From Saccharothrix saharensis (GTDB taxonomy: Bacteria; Actinomycetota; Actinomycetes; Mycobacteriales; Pseudonocardiaceae): a DNA stretch of 64,000 bases. The notes under the pieces were generated by a model. That model was not told the origin of the DNA. It worked only from the letters and a program-made list of their open reading frames with translations, and did not search any database. This document shows, piece after piece, positions 34,210 to 42,181 of this stretch (its first letter is position 1; the number at the start of each line of letters is the position of its first letter). The position numbers and the translations under genes are program-made. The stretch spans positions 8,860,968 through 8,924,967 of the forward strand of contig NZ_VFPP01000001.1 of NCBI RefSeq assembly GCF_006716745.1, in the 5' to 3' direction.

Positions 34210-34998
34210 TCAGTTCACGCAGTCGACTGACCGGCCCGGGTCCGGGTCGGACACCGCCGGGCAGTGGGTCCGGGCGCGGGTCGGGCCCATCGTCCACGTG
34301 GTGGTCGCGGGCCAGTACCCCATGCCGCCGCCGTCCTCGGTCGCGAAGAACACGTCGTCGCCGTCGTTGACCGGGAGGATGTGGAATCCGCCGCCCTCGC
34401 CGACGCCGACCTCGACGCGGTAGGCGAACGGGCCGGTCGTGCCGGTCAGGTCGACCAGGACGTCGAACGCGGCGTCGGCGCCCGGCGCCACCTGCCGCCG
34501 TTCGCCGAAGGTCACCGGCCGGGAACCGTCGACGACCCGGAAGTCGACGTCGGCGGGGTCGGGGAACGCGGGTGCGGCGCCGGCCCGGGGCAGGCAGCGG
34601 AGCCGCACGACGGGTGCGCCGCCGTCGGCGGGGTAGGGCGTCGGATCGGGGACGATCCGCACGTACGTGCTCTCGATCGCGGTGTCGCGGTCGGCCGAGA
34701 ACGTGATCGTGTGCGCGGCCACGCCGACCGGGAGCGCTCCTTCCCGCAGAGCCCAGGCGTGCAGGGCGCGGCAGTCCACGACGTCCCCCGGCGGCGTCCG
34801 CCGGGCGACCTGCTCCGACGCCATCAGCAACCACCCGCGTTCGGCGTCGCGGTCGCCGATCCCGACGCGGACCCGGACGACCGGCTCGGCCGGGACGTCG
34901 GGTGCGGTGCCCGGCCCCGACCGCCGGACCACCAGCAGACCCGCGAGCAGCACGGCCGCGCCGCACACGGCGATCACGGCGGACGTCCGCCTCCTCAC
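34210..34998 (-). CDS. Membrane-anchored protein of unknown function
   Basis: I do not recognise a family. The 262-residue product has a basic N-terminus (MRRRTS), one hydrophobic segment (about 7-26) that looks like a signal anchor, and a largely beta-rich extracytoplasmic part with scattered Cys residues (DCRALHAW, LRCLPRAG, THCPAV, DCVN) that could form disulfides. I chose the GTG at 34998 because a nearly perfect complement of the 16S rRNA tail lies just before it. In-frame ATGs at 35046 and 35049 have poor ribosome sites. The gene diverges from vanH, and the vanH operator lies about 92 bases upstream of its start, so it could share vancomycin-dependent control. That link is inference. 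Confidence 0.65.
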   Translation of the reverse strand: MRRRTSAVIAVCGAAVLLAGLLVVRRSGPGTAPDVPAEPVVRVRVGIGDRDAERGWLLMASEQVARRTPPGDVVDCRALHAWALREGALPVGVAAHTITFSADRDTAIESTYVRIVPDPTPYPADGGAPVVRLRCLPRAGAAPAFPDPADVDFRVVDGSRPVTFGERRQVAPGADAAFDVLVDLTGTTGPFAYRVEVGVGEGGGFHILPVNDGDDVFFATEDGGGMGYWPATTTWTMGPTRARTHCPAVSDPDPGRSVDCVN

Positions 34999-35000
34999 CG

Positions 35001-35011
35001 GATCACCCCCC
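35001..35011 (-). promoter_or_regulatory. Strong Shine-Dalgarno deciding the start of the membrane-anchored protein
   Basis: The minus strand reads GGGGGGTGATC, one mismatch from the full anti-Shine-Dalgarno complement GGAGGTGATC, and ends two bases before the GTG at 34998. Confidence 0.7.
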
Positions 35012-35089
35012 GCGACGCTGTTCACGGCCGGAAGCAACGCCACCATCATCGCGCCGACCCGTTCGGGCTGCCGGACCAGCGCACGCCCG

Positions 35090-35111
35090 CATATCGCCGG
35101 CATATCGAAAA
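35090..35111 (+). promoter_or_regulatory. Putative VanR operator upstream of vanH
   Basis: Two direct copies of CATATCG, 11 bp apart (35090 and 35101), are followed by AAAA. The first base of ATATCG is 63 bases before the vanH ATG. The same element, with the same half-site period and the same distance to the start, lies before the vanY-like gene at 39695. A further block, CAACACCGC, is shared at the same offset (+36). One-turn spaced direct repeats are typical of OmpR-family regulators such as VanR. Confidence 0.75.
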
Positions 35112-35153
35112 CCGCATACGTGCCGGCAACACCGCTTGGACTTGGCTGCACGC

Positions 35154-36197
35154 ATGACCGACCGCGAACCGGCACGATCGTCGGCCCGCCGCACCCGATC
35201 GCCGGCACCTTGGTCCTCCCCGGTCGGCCCGACCACGGGCATCACGGTGTACGGCTGCGAGCCGGACGAGGCGCTCCTGTTCCACGAGCTGGCCCCGCGA
35301 TTCGGCGTCGTGCCGACCACCACCGGCGAGGCGGTGTCCGAAGCCACGGCCGAACTGGCCCGGGGGAACCGGTGTGTCAGCGTCGGCCACAAGACCCGGA
35401 TCACCGAGTCCACCCTCCTCGCGCTCAGCCGGGTCGGCGTGACGTACCTCTCCACCAGGAGCGCCGGCCGCGACCACGTCGACGTGGCGTTCGCGAAGAC
35501 CGTCGGCATCTCCGTCGAGAACGTCGACTACTCGCCCGACAGCGTGGCCGACTACACCGTGATGTTGATGCTGATGGCGGTGCGGAACGCGAAATCCGTC
35601 CTCCGGCGTGCGGACGTGCACGACTACCGGTCGCCCGACGTGCGCGGCCGGGAGCTGCGCGACCTGACCGTCGGGGTGATCGGCACGGGCCGCATCGGCG
35701 CCGCGGTCATCGACCGGCTGTGGGGTTTCGGCTGCCGGCGGCTGGCCTACGACATCCGGCCCCGGACATCGGCCGACCACACGCCCCTGGACGAGCTGCT
35801 CCGGCAGAGCGACATCGTCACCCTGCACACGCCGCTCAACGCGGACACACACCACCTGTTGGATCGCCGACGCATCGAGCGGGTGAAACCCGGCGCGTTC
35901 GTCATCAACACCGGGCGAGGTGCCCTGCTCGACACCGAAGCGCTGATCCGGGCCCTGGAGAGCGGCCGGCTGGGTGGTGCGGCGCTGGACGTGCTCGAAG
36001 GGGAAGAGGGGACGTTCTACGCCGACTGCCGGGACCGGGACATCGGTACCGGGCGACTCTCGCGGTTGGGGGAGATGTCGAACGTGGTCATCAGCCCGCA
36101 CATCGCCTACCACACCGACCACGCCCTGCGCGACATCGTCGAGAACTCCATCGTCAACTGCCGCGAATTCGACCGCAGAAAGCAGCACTGGATATGA
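35154..36197 (+). CDS. vanH: VanH D-lactate dehydrogenase
   Basis: VanH reduces pyruvate to D-lactate, the substrate for D-Ala-D-Lac. The 347-residue protein belongs to the D-2-hydroxyacid dehydrogenases: ITVYGCEPDEA at the start of the conserved part, KTRITE, STRSAGRDH (substrate loop), the Rossmann motif GVIGTGRIG, NTGRGALLD with the catalytic Arg, a Glu in LEGEEG, and the catalytic His in SPHIAYHTD. The ATG at 35154 gives about 30 extra residues before the conserved region and has no good ribosome site. It is supported by its spacing from the operator, which is identical at the vanY-like gene; a later start cannot be excluded. Its stop overlaps the vanA start (ATGA). Confidence 0.95.
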   Translation: MTDREPARSSARRTRSPAPWSSPVGPTTGITVYGCEPDEALLFHELAPRFGVVPTTTGEAVSEATAELARGNRCVSVGHKTRITESTLLALSRVGVTYLSTRSAGRDHVDVAFAKTVGISVENVDYSPDSVADYTVMLMLMAVRNAKSVLRRADVHDYRSPDVRGRELRDLTVGVIGTGRIGAAVIDRLWGFGCRRLAYDIRPRTSADHTPLDELLRQSDIVTLHTPLNADTHHLLDRRRIERVKPGAFVINTGRGALLDTEALIRALESGRLGGAALDVLEGEEGTFYADCRDRDIGTGRLSRLGEMSNVVISPHIAYHTDHALRDIVENSIVNCREFDRRKQHWI

Positions 36198-37225
36198 GGA
36201 TCGGTATTCTGTTCGGCGGCCGCTCCGAAGAGCACGCCGTGTCCGTCAAATCGGCGCGGGAGGTGGCGGACCACCTCGACCCCGCCAAGTACGAGCCGTT
36301 CTACATCGGGATCACCAGGAGCGGCGCCTGGCGCCTGTGCGACGGTCCCGGGTCGGAGTGGGAGGACGGCGACCTGCGGCCGGTCGTGCTGTCGCCGGAC
36401 CCCGACGTGGGCGGGCTGCTCGTGCTGGACCGGGGGCGGTACGACGCGATCGGCCTGGACGTCGTGCTGCCCGTCCTGCACGGCAGGCTCGGCGAGGACG
36501 GCGCGGTGCAGGGCTTGCTGGAGCTCTCCGGCATCCCCTACGCGGGCTGCGACGTCCAGAGCTCCGCGCTGGGCATGGACAAGTCCCTCACCTACCTCGT
36601 CGCCCGCGGCGCGGGGATCGCCACGCCGGACTTCCGCACCGTCACGGCGGACGAGCACGTCGACCCCGAGGAGCTGACCTACCCCGTCTTCGTCAAGCCG
36701 GCCCGTTCGGGCTCCTCCTTCGGCGTCACCGAGGTGTCCCGGGGGGAGGAACTGTCGGGCGCGGTCGAGGTCGCCAGGCGGTACGACTCGAAGGTGCTGA
36801 TCGAGCAGGCGGTGGTCGGCAGCGAGGTCGGCTGCGCCGTCCTGGGCGACGACCCGGAGCTGATCACCGGCGAGGTGGACCGGATCGCGCTGTCGCACGG
36901 CTTCTTCCGCATCCACCAGGAGAGCGCGCCGGAAACCGGCTCCGAGAACTCGACGCCGATCGTCCCGGCCGACATCCCGGCCGAGTCGCGCTCGCTCGTC
37001 CAGGAGACGGCGAAGGCCGTCTACCGCGCCCTCGGCTGCCGGGGGCTCGCGCGCGTCGACATGTTCCTGCTGGCCGACGGGACGGTGGTGCTCAACGAGG
37101 TCAACACGTTGCCCGGCCTGACGTCCTACAGCCGGTACCCGAGGATGATGGCCGCCGCGGGGTTGTCACTCGGAGACGTGATCGACCGGGTCGTGTCGTC
37201 GGCCGTGACCGGGACGGTCCGGTGA
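36194..37225 (+). CDS. vanA: VanA-type D-alanine--D-lactate ligase
   Basis: The 343-residue ATP-grasp ligase makes the depsipeptide D-Ala-D-Lac, which replaces D-Ala-D-Ala in peptidoglycan precursors and lowers vancomycin affinity. It shows LFGGRSEEHAVSVKSA, HGRLGEDGAVQG, the ATP-grasp lysine in VFVKPARSGSSFGV, and NEVNTLPGLTSYSRYPRM. The specificity loop reads FFRIHQES with His241, the VanA-like choice that favours lactate; the Ala-Ala ligases have a KY pair there. It overlaps vanH by four bases at its start and vanX by four bases at its end, implying translational coupling. Confidence 0.96.
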   Translation: MRIGILFGGRSEEHAVSVKSAREVADHLDPAKYEPFYIGITRSGAWRLCDGPGSEWEDGDLRPVVLSPDPDVGGLLVLDRGRYDAIGLDVVLPVLHGRLGEDGAVQGLLELSGIPYAGCDVQSSALGMDKSLTYLVARGAGIATPDFRTVTADEHVDPEELTYPVFVKPARSGSSFGVTEVSRGEELSGAVEVARRYDSKVLIEQAVVGSEVGCAVLGDDPELITGEVDRIALSHGFFRIHQESAPETGSENSTPIVPADIPAESRSLVQETAKAVYRALGCRGLARVDMFLLADGTVVLNEVNTLPGLTSYSRYPRMMAAAGLSLGDVIDRVVSSAVTGTVR

Positions 37226-37854
37226 ACGGCGACTTCGCCTTCCTGGACGAGCTCGTGCCCGGCCTCCGCTGGGACGCCAAGTACGCGACCCGGGACAACT
37301 TCACCGGCGAACCCGTGGACGGCTACGCGGCCAACCGGGTGGTCGGCACGCGGGCGCTGGGCGAGGCCTTGGCGGACGTCCAGGAGAAGGCCGCTGCCAG
37401 GGGTTTCGGCTTGCTGGTCTGGGACGGCTACCGCCCGCAGCGCGCCGTGGACCGCTTCCTGCGCTGGTCACGACAGCCGGAGGACGGTCGGACGAAACCG
37501 CGGCACTACCCGAACATCGACCGCGCCGCGATGGTGGAGAGGGGGTATGTCGCGGCCCGGTCCGGCCACAGCCGAGGCAGCACGGTCGACCTCACCCTCT
37601 ACCACTTGGACACCGGTGACCTCGCCGCCATGGGCAGTGACCACGACCTGATGGACCCGATCTCCCACCACGGCGCACCGGGGATCACGCGAGCCGAGGC
37701 GAGGAACCGCGAGCACCTCCGCTCGGTCATGGAGGCCTGCGGTTTCCGGCCGTACGAGTACGAGTGGTGGCACTACACGCTGAAGGACGAACCGTACCCG
37801 GACACCTACTTCGACTTCCCCGTCACGCCGACCGCACCGGGCGACAGCCCTTGA
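37222..37854 (+). CDS. vanX: VanX D-Ala-D-Ala dipeptidase
   Basis: VanX hydrolyses D-Ala-D-Ala so that only D-Ala-D-Lac enters cell-wall precursors. The 210-residue protein starts at a GTG overlapping the vanA stop (GTGA). Zinc ligands and catalytic residues sit at the positions known for VanX: Arg71 in GYRPQRA, His116 and Asp123 in SGHSRGSTVD, and Glu181 and His184 in EWWH. No signal peptide, so cytosolic as expected. It is the last gene of the vanHAX unit, followed by a hairpin shared with convergent vanS. Confidence 0.96.
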   Translation: MNGDFAFLDELVPGLRWDAKYATRDNFTGEPVDGYAANRVVGTRALGEALADVQEKAAARGFGLLVWDGYRPQRAVDRFLRWSRQPEDGRTKPRHYPNIDRAAMVERGYVAARSGHSRGSTVDLTLYHLDTGDLAAMGSDHDLMDPISHHGAPGITRAEARNREHLRSVMEACGFRPYEYEWWHYTLKDEPYPDTYFDFPVTPTAPGDSP

Positions 37855-37857
37855 GCG

Positions 37858-37895
37858 GCGCCGCGCACCGCGTTTCACCGGCCGGTGCGCGGCGC
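37858..37895. terminator. Hairpin between convergent vanX and vanS
   Basis: A perfect 13-bp inverted repeat (37858-37870 and 37883-37895) with a 12-base loop begins three bases after the vanX stop and overlaps the last codons of vanS. It probably ends both operons. Confidence 0.7.
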
Positions 37896-38984
37896 GGCGG
37901 CCAGCTCCACCGTGATGCGGAGCCCACCGCCGTCACGCGGGGTCAGGGTGAGGGTTCCGTCGTGGGCCCCGACGATGCTGCGGACGATCGCCAGGCCGAG
38001 CCCGGCACCCGCGTGGTCGGCGCGGGTGCGCCGGCTGCCGCGCTGGAACGGCTCGGTGAAGGTCGGGACCAGCCGCGGTGTCAGCTCCTCTCCGGTGTTC
38101 TCGACCGTGAGCACGGCGTGCTTGCGGTGCACGGCGGTCCTGACCCACACCGCGCCCTGTTCGGGCAGGTTGTGGACGATCGCGTTGTGCAGGAGGTTCG
38201 TCGTCATCTGCAGCAGGAGCGCGTGCGAGCCGGACGTGGGGGTCATGTCGCCGGAGGTCTCGATGGTGAGCCCGCGCTTCTCCGCGAGGGGGAGGAGGGT
38301 TTCGGCGGCTTCCTCCGCGACGAGGGACAGGTCGACGCGCTCGCGGGCGAAGGACCGCTGGTTCGCGCGGCTGAGCAGGAGCAACGCCTCGGTGAGGTCG
38401 ATCGCCCGGGTGTTGACGAAGTGCAGCCGGTCGACGAGGTCGCCGGTGTCGCGGTCCGGGTCGTTGCGGGCGACGTCGAGGAGCGTCTGCGTGATCGCCA
38501 GCGGTGTGCGCAGTTCGTGGGAGGCGTTCGCGGCGAACCGCTGCTGCTCGGCGTCGTGCGCTTCGAGCCGCGCGAGCATGGTGTCGAAGGCGTCGGCGAG
38601 TTCGCGGAACTCGTCCTGGCGGCCCTCCAACCCGATGCGGTGGGAGAGCGACCCGTTCGCGGCCAGGCGGGTGGCGTGGGTGATGCGGGTCAGCGGCGCG
38701 AGCATGCTGCCGGCGAGGAGCCACCCGCCCAGCAGGCCGAACATGAGCAGCAGCACCATCGCCAGGGCCGCCTTCGGCACGAAGGCCTCCTCCAGGGCGT
38801 TGCGATCGGGCACCGCTGGGCCCTGGCGCCAGTTCCCCGGCGGCTCGAAGGTGATGACCTCGGGCACGTAGCGCAGCAGGAACAACCACACGACCGTGAG
38901 CAGCAGGCCACCGGCGAGCATGAGGAACCCGGCATAGCTGAGGGTGAGCTTGAGGCGAACGCTCGTGCCGGGCTGCCTATCCAC
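37875..38984 (-). CDS. vanS: VanS sensor histidine kinase
   Basis: The 369-residue membrane kinase has TM1 (about 15-38), a short extracytoplasmic loop of some 33 residues (39-71), TM2 (72-94), a HAMP-like linker, the H-box FAANASHELRTPL (His156), an N-box LLHNAIVHN and a G-box GAGLGLAIV. Actinomycete VanS proteins with such a short sensor loop are known to respond to glycopeptides. The GTG at 38984 overlaps the last eight bases of vanR, so the pair is translationally coupled. It converges on vanX, and both transcripts share a hairpin. The ligand is inferred from the neighbouring genes. Confidence 0.93.
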   Translation of the reverse strand: MDRQPGTSVRLKLTLSYAGFLMLAGGLLLTVVWLFLLRYVPEVITFEPPGNWRQGPAVPDRNALEEAFVPKAALAMVLLLMFGLLGGWLLAGSMLAPLTRITHATRLAANGSLSHRIGLEGRQDEFRELADAFDTMLARLEAHDAEQQRFAANASHELRTPLAITQTLLDVARNDPDRDTGDLVDRLHFVNTRAIDLTEALLLLSRANQRSFARERVDLSLVAEEAAETLLPLAEKRGLTIETSGDMTPTSGSHALLLQMTTNLLHNAIVHNLPEQGAVWVRTAVHRKHAVLTVENTGEELTPRLVPTFTEPFQRGSRRTRADHAGAGLGLAIVRSIVGAHDGTLTLTPRDGGGLRITVELAAAPRTGR

Positions 38985-39672
38985 GGTCGCGCCCCTCGCG
39001 CCCGGTGGTGGGCGTCGGGTCGATGCGGTAGCCGACACCGGCGACGGTGGCGATGATCCAGGGCTCGCCGAGGCGCTTGCGCAGTGCCGAGACGGTGATG
39101 CGCACGGCGTTGGTGAACGGATCGGCGTTGAAGTCCCACGCCCGCTCCAGCAGCTCCTCGGCGCTGACCACACCGCCCTCCGCCGCGACGAGGACTTCGA
39201 GCACGGCGAACTGCTTCCTGGTCAGGGCGACGTACCGGCCGTCCCGGTAGACCTCGCGGCGGAACGGGTCGACCCGCAGGCCCGCGATCTCCCGCACGGG
39301 CGGCCTGTTGTGGGCGCGTCGGCGGTCGAGCGCCCGCAGTCGGAGCACGAGCTCCCGCAGCTCGAACGGCTTGGTGAGGTAGTCGTCGGCGCCGAGCTCG
39401 AACCCCGAGACCTTGTCGTCCAACCGGTCGGCGGCGGTCAGCATCAGGATCGGCATGCCGCTGCCGGACGCGACGATGTTCTCGGCGATCTCGTCACCGG
39501 AGGGCCCGGGGATGTCGCGGTCGAGGACGGCGATGTCGTAGGAGTTGACGCCCAGCAGTTCCAGCGCGGTGTCACCGTCACCGGCGATGTCGGCGGCGAT
39601 CGCCTCCAATCGCAGCCCGTCGCGGATCGCCTCGGCCAGATAAGGTTCGTCCTCGACGATCAGCACACGCAT
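38977..39672 (-). CDS. vanR: VanR response regulator, OmpR family
   Basis: The 231-residue regulator has a receiver domain with the acidic pair in VEDEP, phospho-acceptor Asp51 in VLDRDIPG, the Thr/Ala switch region LMLTAADR and the Lys in YLTKPF, followed by a winged-helix domain with the FNADPFTNAVRITVSALRKR recognition region and the VRGVGYRI-like ending VAGVGYRIDP. It is encoded before vanS. Between it and the divergent vanY-like gene lies one of two repeated operators, so it probably controls its own operon, that peptidase, and vanHAX. Confidence 0.95.
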   Translation of the reverse strand: MRVLIVEDEPYLAEAIRDGLRLEAIAADIAGDGDTALELLGVNSYDIAVLDRDIPGPSGDEIAENIVASGSGMPILMLTAADRLDDKVSGFELGADDYLTKPFELRELVLRLRALDRRRAHNRPPVREIAGLRVDPFRREVYRDGRYVALTRKQFAVLEVLVAAEGGVVSAEELLERAWDFNADPFTNAVRITVSALRKRLGEPWIIATVAGVGYRIDPTPTTGREGRDRG

Positions 39673-39694
39673 GCCCCGATGCTACGGGCGGCCC

Positions 39695-39716
39695 CATATC
39701 GTCGGCATATCGAAAA
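39695..39716 (+). promoter_or_regulatory. Putative VanR operator between vanR and the vanY-like gene
   Basis: CATATCG direct repeats at 39695 and 39706 followed by AAAA match the element before vanH in half-site sequence and 11-bp period. The distance to the downstream ATG (63 bases from the first ATATCG) is also identical. It lies 22 bases upstream of the divergent vanR start, so it could serve both directions. Confidence 0.75.
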
Positions 39717-39758
39717 GCGCGAACGCGCGGACAACACCGCGCCGCGTTCATTGGGCGC

Positions 39759-40274
39759 ATGCGCCACAGTGAACGAACCCGAACAGCGGTCCGCCTTACT
39801 CGAATGCCCGACGCAGCGGATCGACGCGCACAGGGCGCCGTCCCCGAACCCCTGACGGTATTCGACGACGAGGCCGCGGCCGTGGTCAACCTGCGCCCCG
39901 ACCTGCTCGACGCCCTGCGCCGGGCGGCGACCGACGCCGCGGCCGACGGGGTCGAGTTCTTCGTCAACGGCGGCTGGCGGGCACCGGACTACCAGGAGCG
40001 GCTATTCCGGGAAGCGGTCGCGGAATACGGCTCGGAAATGGTGGCCGCCCGCTGGGTGGCCACACCGGACACCTCGGCCCACGTGTCCGGCGACGCGGTC
40101 GACATCGGGCCGGCAGCGGCCAGGGCGTGGCTGTCCGAGCACGGCGCGGGGTACGGGCTGTGCCAGGTCTACCGCAACGAACCGTGGCACTACGAACTGC
40201 GCCCCGAAGCCGTCCACCACGGCTGCCCACCCCTGTACCCCGACCCCACGCACGACCCGCGGATGCGCCGGTGA
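39759..40274 (+). CDS. vanY: VanY/VanXY-like D,D-carboxypeptidase (peptidase M15B)
   Basis: The 171-residue zinc peptidase of the M15 family is expected to trim the terminal D-Ala from D-Ala-D-Ala stems or dipeptide, removing vancomycin targets that escape VanX. Motifs: FVNGGWRAPDYQE with the conserved Arg, SAHVSGDAVDIG (His108, Asp115) and EPWHYE (acid Glu141, His144). No signal peptide or membrane anchor is visible, unlike classic VanY, so a cytosolic or VanXY-type role is plausible. It diverges from vanR and carries the same upstream operator as vanH. The ATG at 39759 is supported by that spacing; a later start such as Met16 is possible. Confidence 0.88.
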   Translation: MRHSERTRTAVRLTRMPDAADRRAQGAVPEPLTVFDDEAAAVVNLRPDLLDALRRAATDAAADGVEFFVNGGWRAPDYQERLFREAVAEYGSEMVAARWVATPDTSAHVSGDAVDIGPAAARAWLSEHGAGYGLCQVYRNEPWHYELRPEAVHHGCPPLYPDPTHDPRMRR

Positions 40275-40309
40275 CCGGTGGACGCGGCGGCCTCCGCCGG
40301 GGCCGGTCA
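40272..40309. terminator. Compound hairpin between vanY-like gene and the convergent two-TM gene
   Basis: An outer 7-bp stem (40272-40278 with 40303-40309) encloses an inner 6-bp stem (40285-40290 with 40294-40299). The stop codons of the two convergent genes pair with each other in the outer stem. Confidence 0.55.
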
Positions 40310-41365
40310 GGTGCGGCCTTGGCGGACGCGGTCGTTGCGCACCAGCTTGCGGCGCAACGCGGTCAGGTAGGCGCGGAAGTTCGCGCTGTCCTCCAGCTGT
40401 TCCGCGCGCCACCGAGCCAGGTCGTCGGCGGTCACCTCGCGGACGGTCAGCTCCCTCAGGTGGTCGATGAGCACCTGGTCGTCGTCGGCCGCGTCGAACA
40501 CCACCTTGGGCGAGGAGATCTCGAACTTCCGCATCAGGTCCATGCGCAGCGTCGAGTAGATGAAGGAGTCCTTGCCGAAGCGGTACGTCTCGGGCATCTC
40601 CATGTGCGCCGACTGCGCGCTGTGGTACCACGACACGTACACCGACTCGTCGAGCATCACGTACCGGTAGACCGCGGTGTCGTAGTTGTAGAGCAACTCG
40701 ACCGAGCAGAGCCTGCGGCAGTCGAACAGCGAGACGACATTCATCAGCAACTCGTCCTCCAGCTCGCGCTCGACCTGTCCGATCGTCATGCCCGCCGACT
40801 TGGGCCACGACATCCGGTCCGACGCCCGGCGGCTGATGGCGCGTCGGTTGCCCGGGTTGATCATCGCGATCCGAATCTGCTGCGGGTAATGGTGGGCGGC
40901 GAGCAGACGTGCGGCCACGTAGCGGGCGCTCGGGCCGTAGAAGGCGAAGAAGCCGCTCTCCTCCAGTTCCACCGTGAGGTCTTCGTTGTACCCGTCGCCG
41001 AACCTGTCCGTCGGGTTGACCGCGTCGTAGTGCTTCGACGGCAGGAACAACCTGTTGGTGCGGGCCATGTTCTGGGTGATCCGCTCGGCCACGCCCTCCA
41101 GGCTCTCGGAGATCGTCTCCTGCGTGTGGCGGTCCTGGATCCAGTTGGCCAGCGCGGCGAACATGAGCGCGAACACCACGCTGGCGAACAGGTTGAGCCC
41201 GATGGACGAGTAGATGTCCGCCGCGGTCAACGTGTTGTCCTGCATCACCAGGATCACGCTGATCAGCAGACCCACGGCACACGCGGTGAAGAACGAGTAG
41301 CGCACGAGCATCCGGCGCAGGCGCCTCGCCGAGGTGGACGCGTCCCCTTGGTGGTCAGACGCCAT
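40307..41365 (-). CDS. Two-TM membrane protein of unknown function
   Basis: I do not recognise the family. The 352-residue protein has two predicted membrane helices near its N-terminus (about 24-42 and 52-73), then a helical linker and a large soluble domain. That domain contains FFAFYGPSARYVAARLLAAH, IRIAMINPGNRR and a later YDTAVYRYVMLDESVYVSWY segment, an arrangement faintly like phospholipase-D-superfamily folds, but no HKD motif is present, so I do not claim that activity. Its start overlaps the stop of the HAD hydrolase gene by 11 bases, so the two are probably one operon. The protein is likely anchored in the membrane with its soluble part inside the cell. Confidence 0.75.
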   Translation of the reverse strand: MASDHQGDASTSARRLRRMLVRYSFFTACAVGLLISVILVMQDNTLTAADIYSSIGLNLFASVVFALMFAALANWIQDRHTQETISESLEGVAERITQNMARTNRLFLPSKHYDAVNPTDRFGDGYNEDLTVELEESGFFAFYGPSARYVAARLLAAHHYPQQIRIAMINPGNRRAISRRASDRMSWPKSAGMTIGQVERELEDELLMNVVSLFDCRRLCSVELLYNYDTAVYRYVMLDESVYVSWYHSAQSAHMEMPETYRFGKDSFIYSTLRMDLMRKFEISSPKVVFDAADDDQVLIDHLRELTVREVTADDLARWRAEQLEDSANFRAYLTALRRKLVRNDRVRQGRT

Positions 41366-42035
41366 GGTGCTGCCGGTCCGACTCGGCCAGCGCCCATCGG
41401 ACGACCTCGGGCAGCCCTCCGGCCACCGGCACGCCCAGCGCGCTCACCCTGGCGTGGCTGACCAGCGGCTGCTCGGGCGGGTGGTACAGCAGGGCGCGGA
41501 CACCGCAGGCGTGGGCGGCGTGCACGTCGTCCACGCTGTCGCCGACGACGAGCACGTGCGCCGGGTCGACGTCGAGCCGGTCCAGGTGCAGGCGCAGGTG
41601 CGGCTCCTTGCGCGGGCTCTCGTCGGCGCGCATGCCGTCCACGTGCGAGAAGAAGTGCGCGATGTCGGTGAACTGGACGAGCGAGATCAGCCGCGCGTGC
41701 GGGAACATCGACAGCAGCGACTGGGTGCGGCCCGCGTCCTGCCATTCGGCCAGCGCCGAGGCGGCGTGCGGGTGCAGGGTGGCCCCTGCCAGCAACTCCG
41801 TGTAGGAGGCGTGGAAGTGCCGGTCGAGGGCGAGCTGTTCGGCGGCGGTCAGCGTCCTGCCCGCCAACCGGTCGTAGAACTCGCTGATCGGACGGGTGAA
41901 GTGCTCCTGGTACGCGGCCAACGTGATCTCGGCCAGCCCACTGCGCGCGAACGCGTCGACGGTGGCGCGCACCAAGGCGTCGCCGTCGTCGAACAGGGTC
42001 CCGTTCCAGTCCCACACGACGTGGTCGATCCGCAT
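41355..42035 (-). CDS. HAD-superfamily hydrolase (PGP-like)
   Basis: The 226-residue protein starts at the ATG at 42035, directly before the motif I region VVWDWNGTLFDD. It has a helical cap (about residues 20-90), the motif II region SLLSMFPH, the Lys-containing RKEPHLRLHLDRL, and motif IV VLVVGDSVDDVHAAHACG. Motif I is DxN rather than the usual DxD. Many actinobacterial HAD proteins have this DWNGTL form, and whether they are phosphatases is not settled by sequence. It overlaps the following two-TM gene by 11 bases, suggesting joint function. Confidence 0.88.
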   Translation of the reverse strand: MRIDHVVWDWNGTLFDDGDALVRATVDAFARSGLAEITLAAYQEHFTRPISEFYDRLAGRTLTAAEQLALDRHFHASYTELLAGATLHPHAASALAEWQDAGRTQSLLSMFPHARLISLVQFTDIAHFFSHVDGMRADESPRKEPHLRLHLDRLDVDPAHVLVVGDSVDDVHAAHACGVRALLYHPPEQPLVSHARVSALGVPVAGGLPEVVRWALAESDRQHHGV

Positions 42036-42181
42036 GCGCTCGGGCCTCTCCCAACCCTGTGAGCGTGGGCTTTGAGCCACCCAATCACGTCGGCCGGTCC
42101 CGTGCCCGCCGTTCGGCGCGGTAGCGGGCCAACTTCACCCGACTGGCAGCGCCGTGTCCGCAGGACTGCCATCATGACCCG

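Noticed and set aside
40307..41365. Phospholipase D activity for the two-TM protein
   Set aside because: No HKD motif; the resemblance is only a vague strand pattern.
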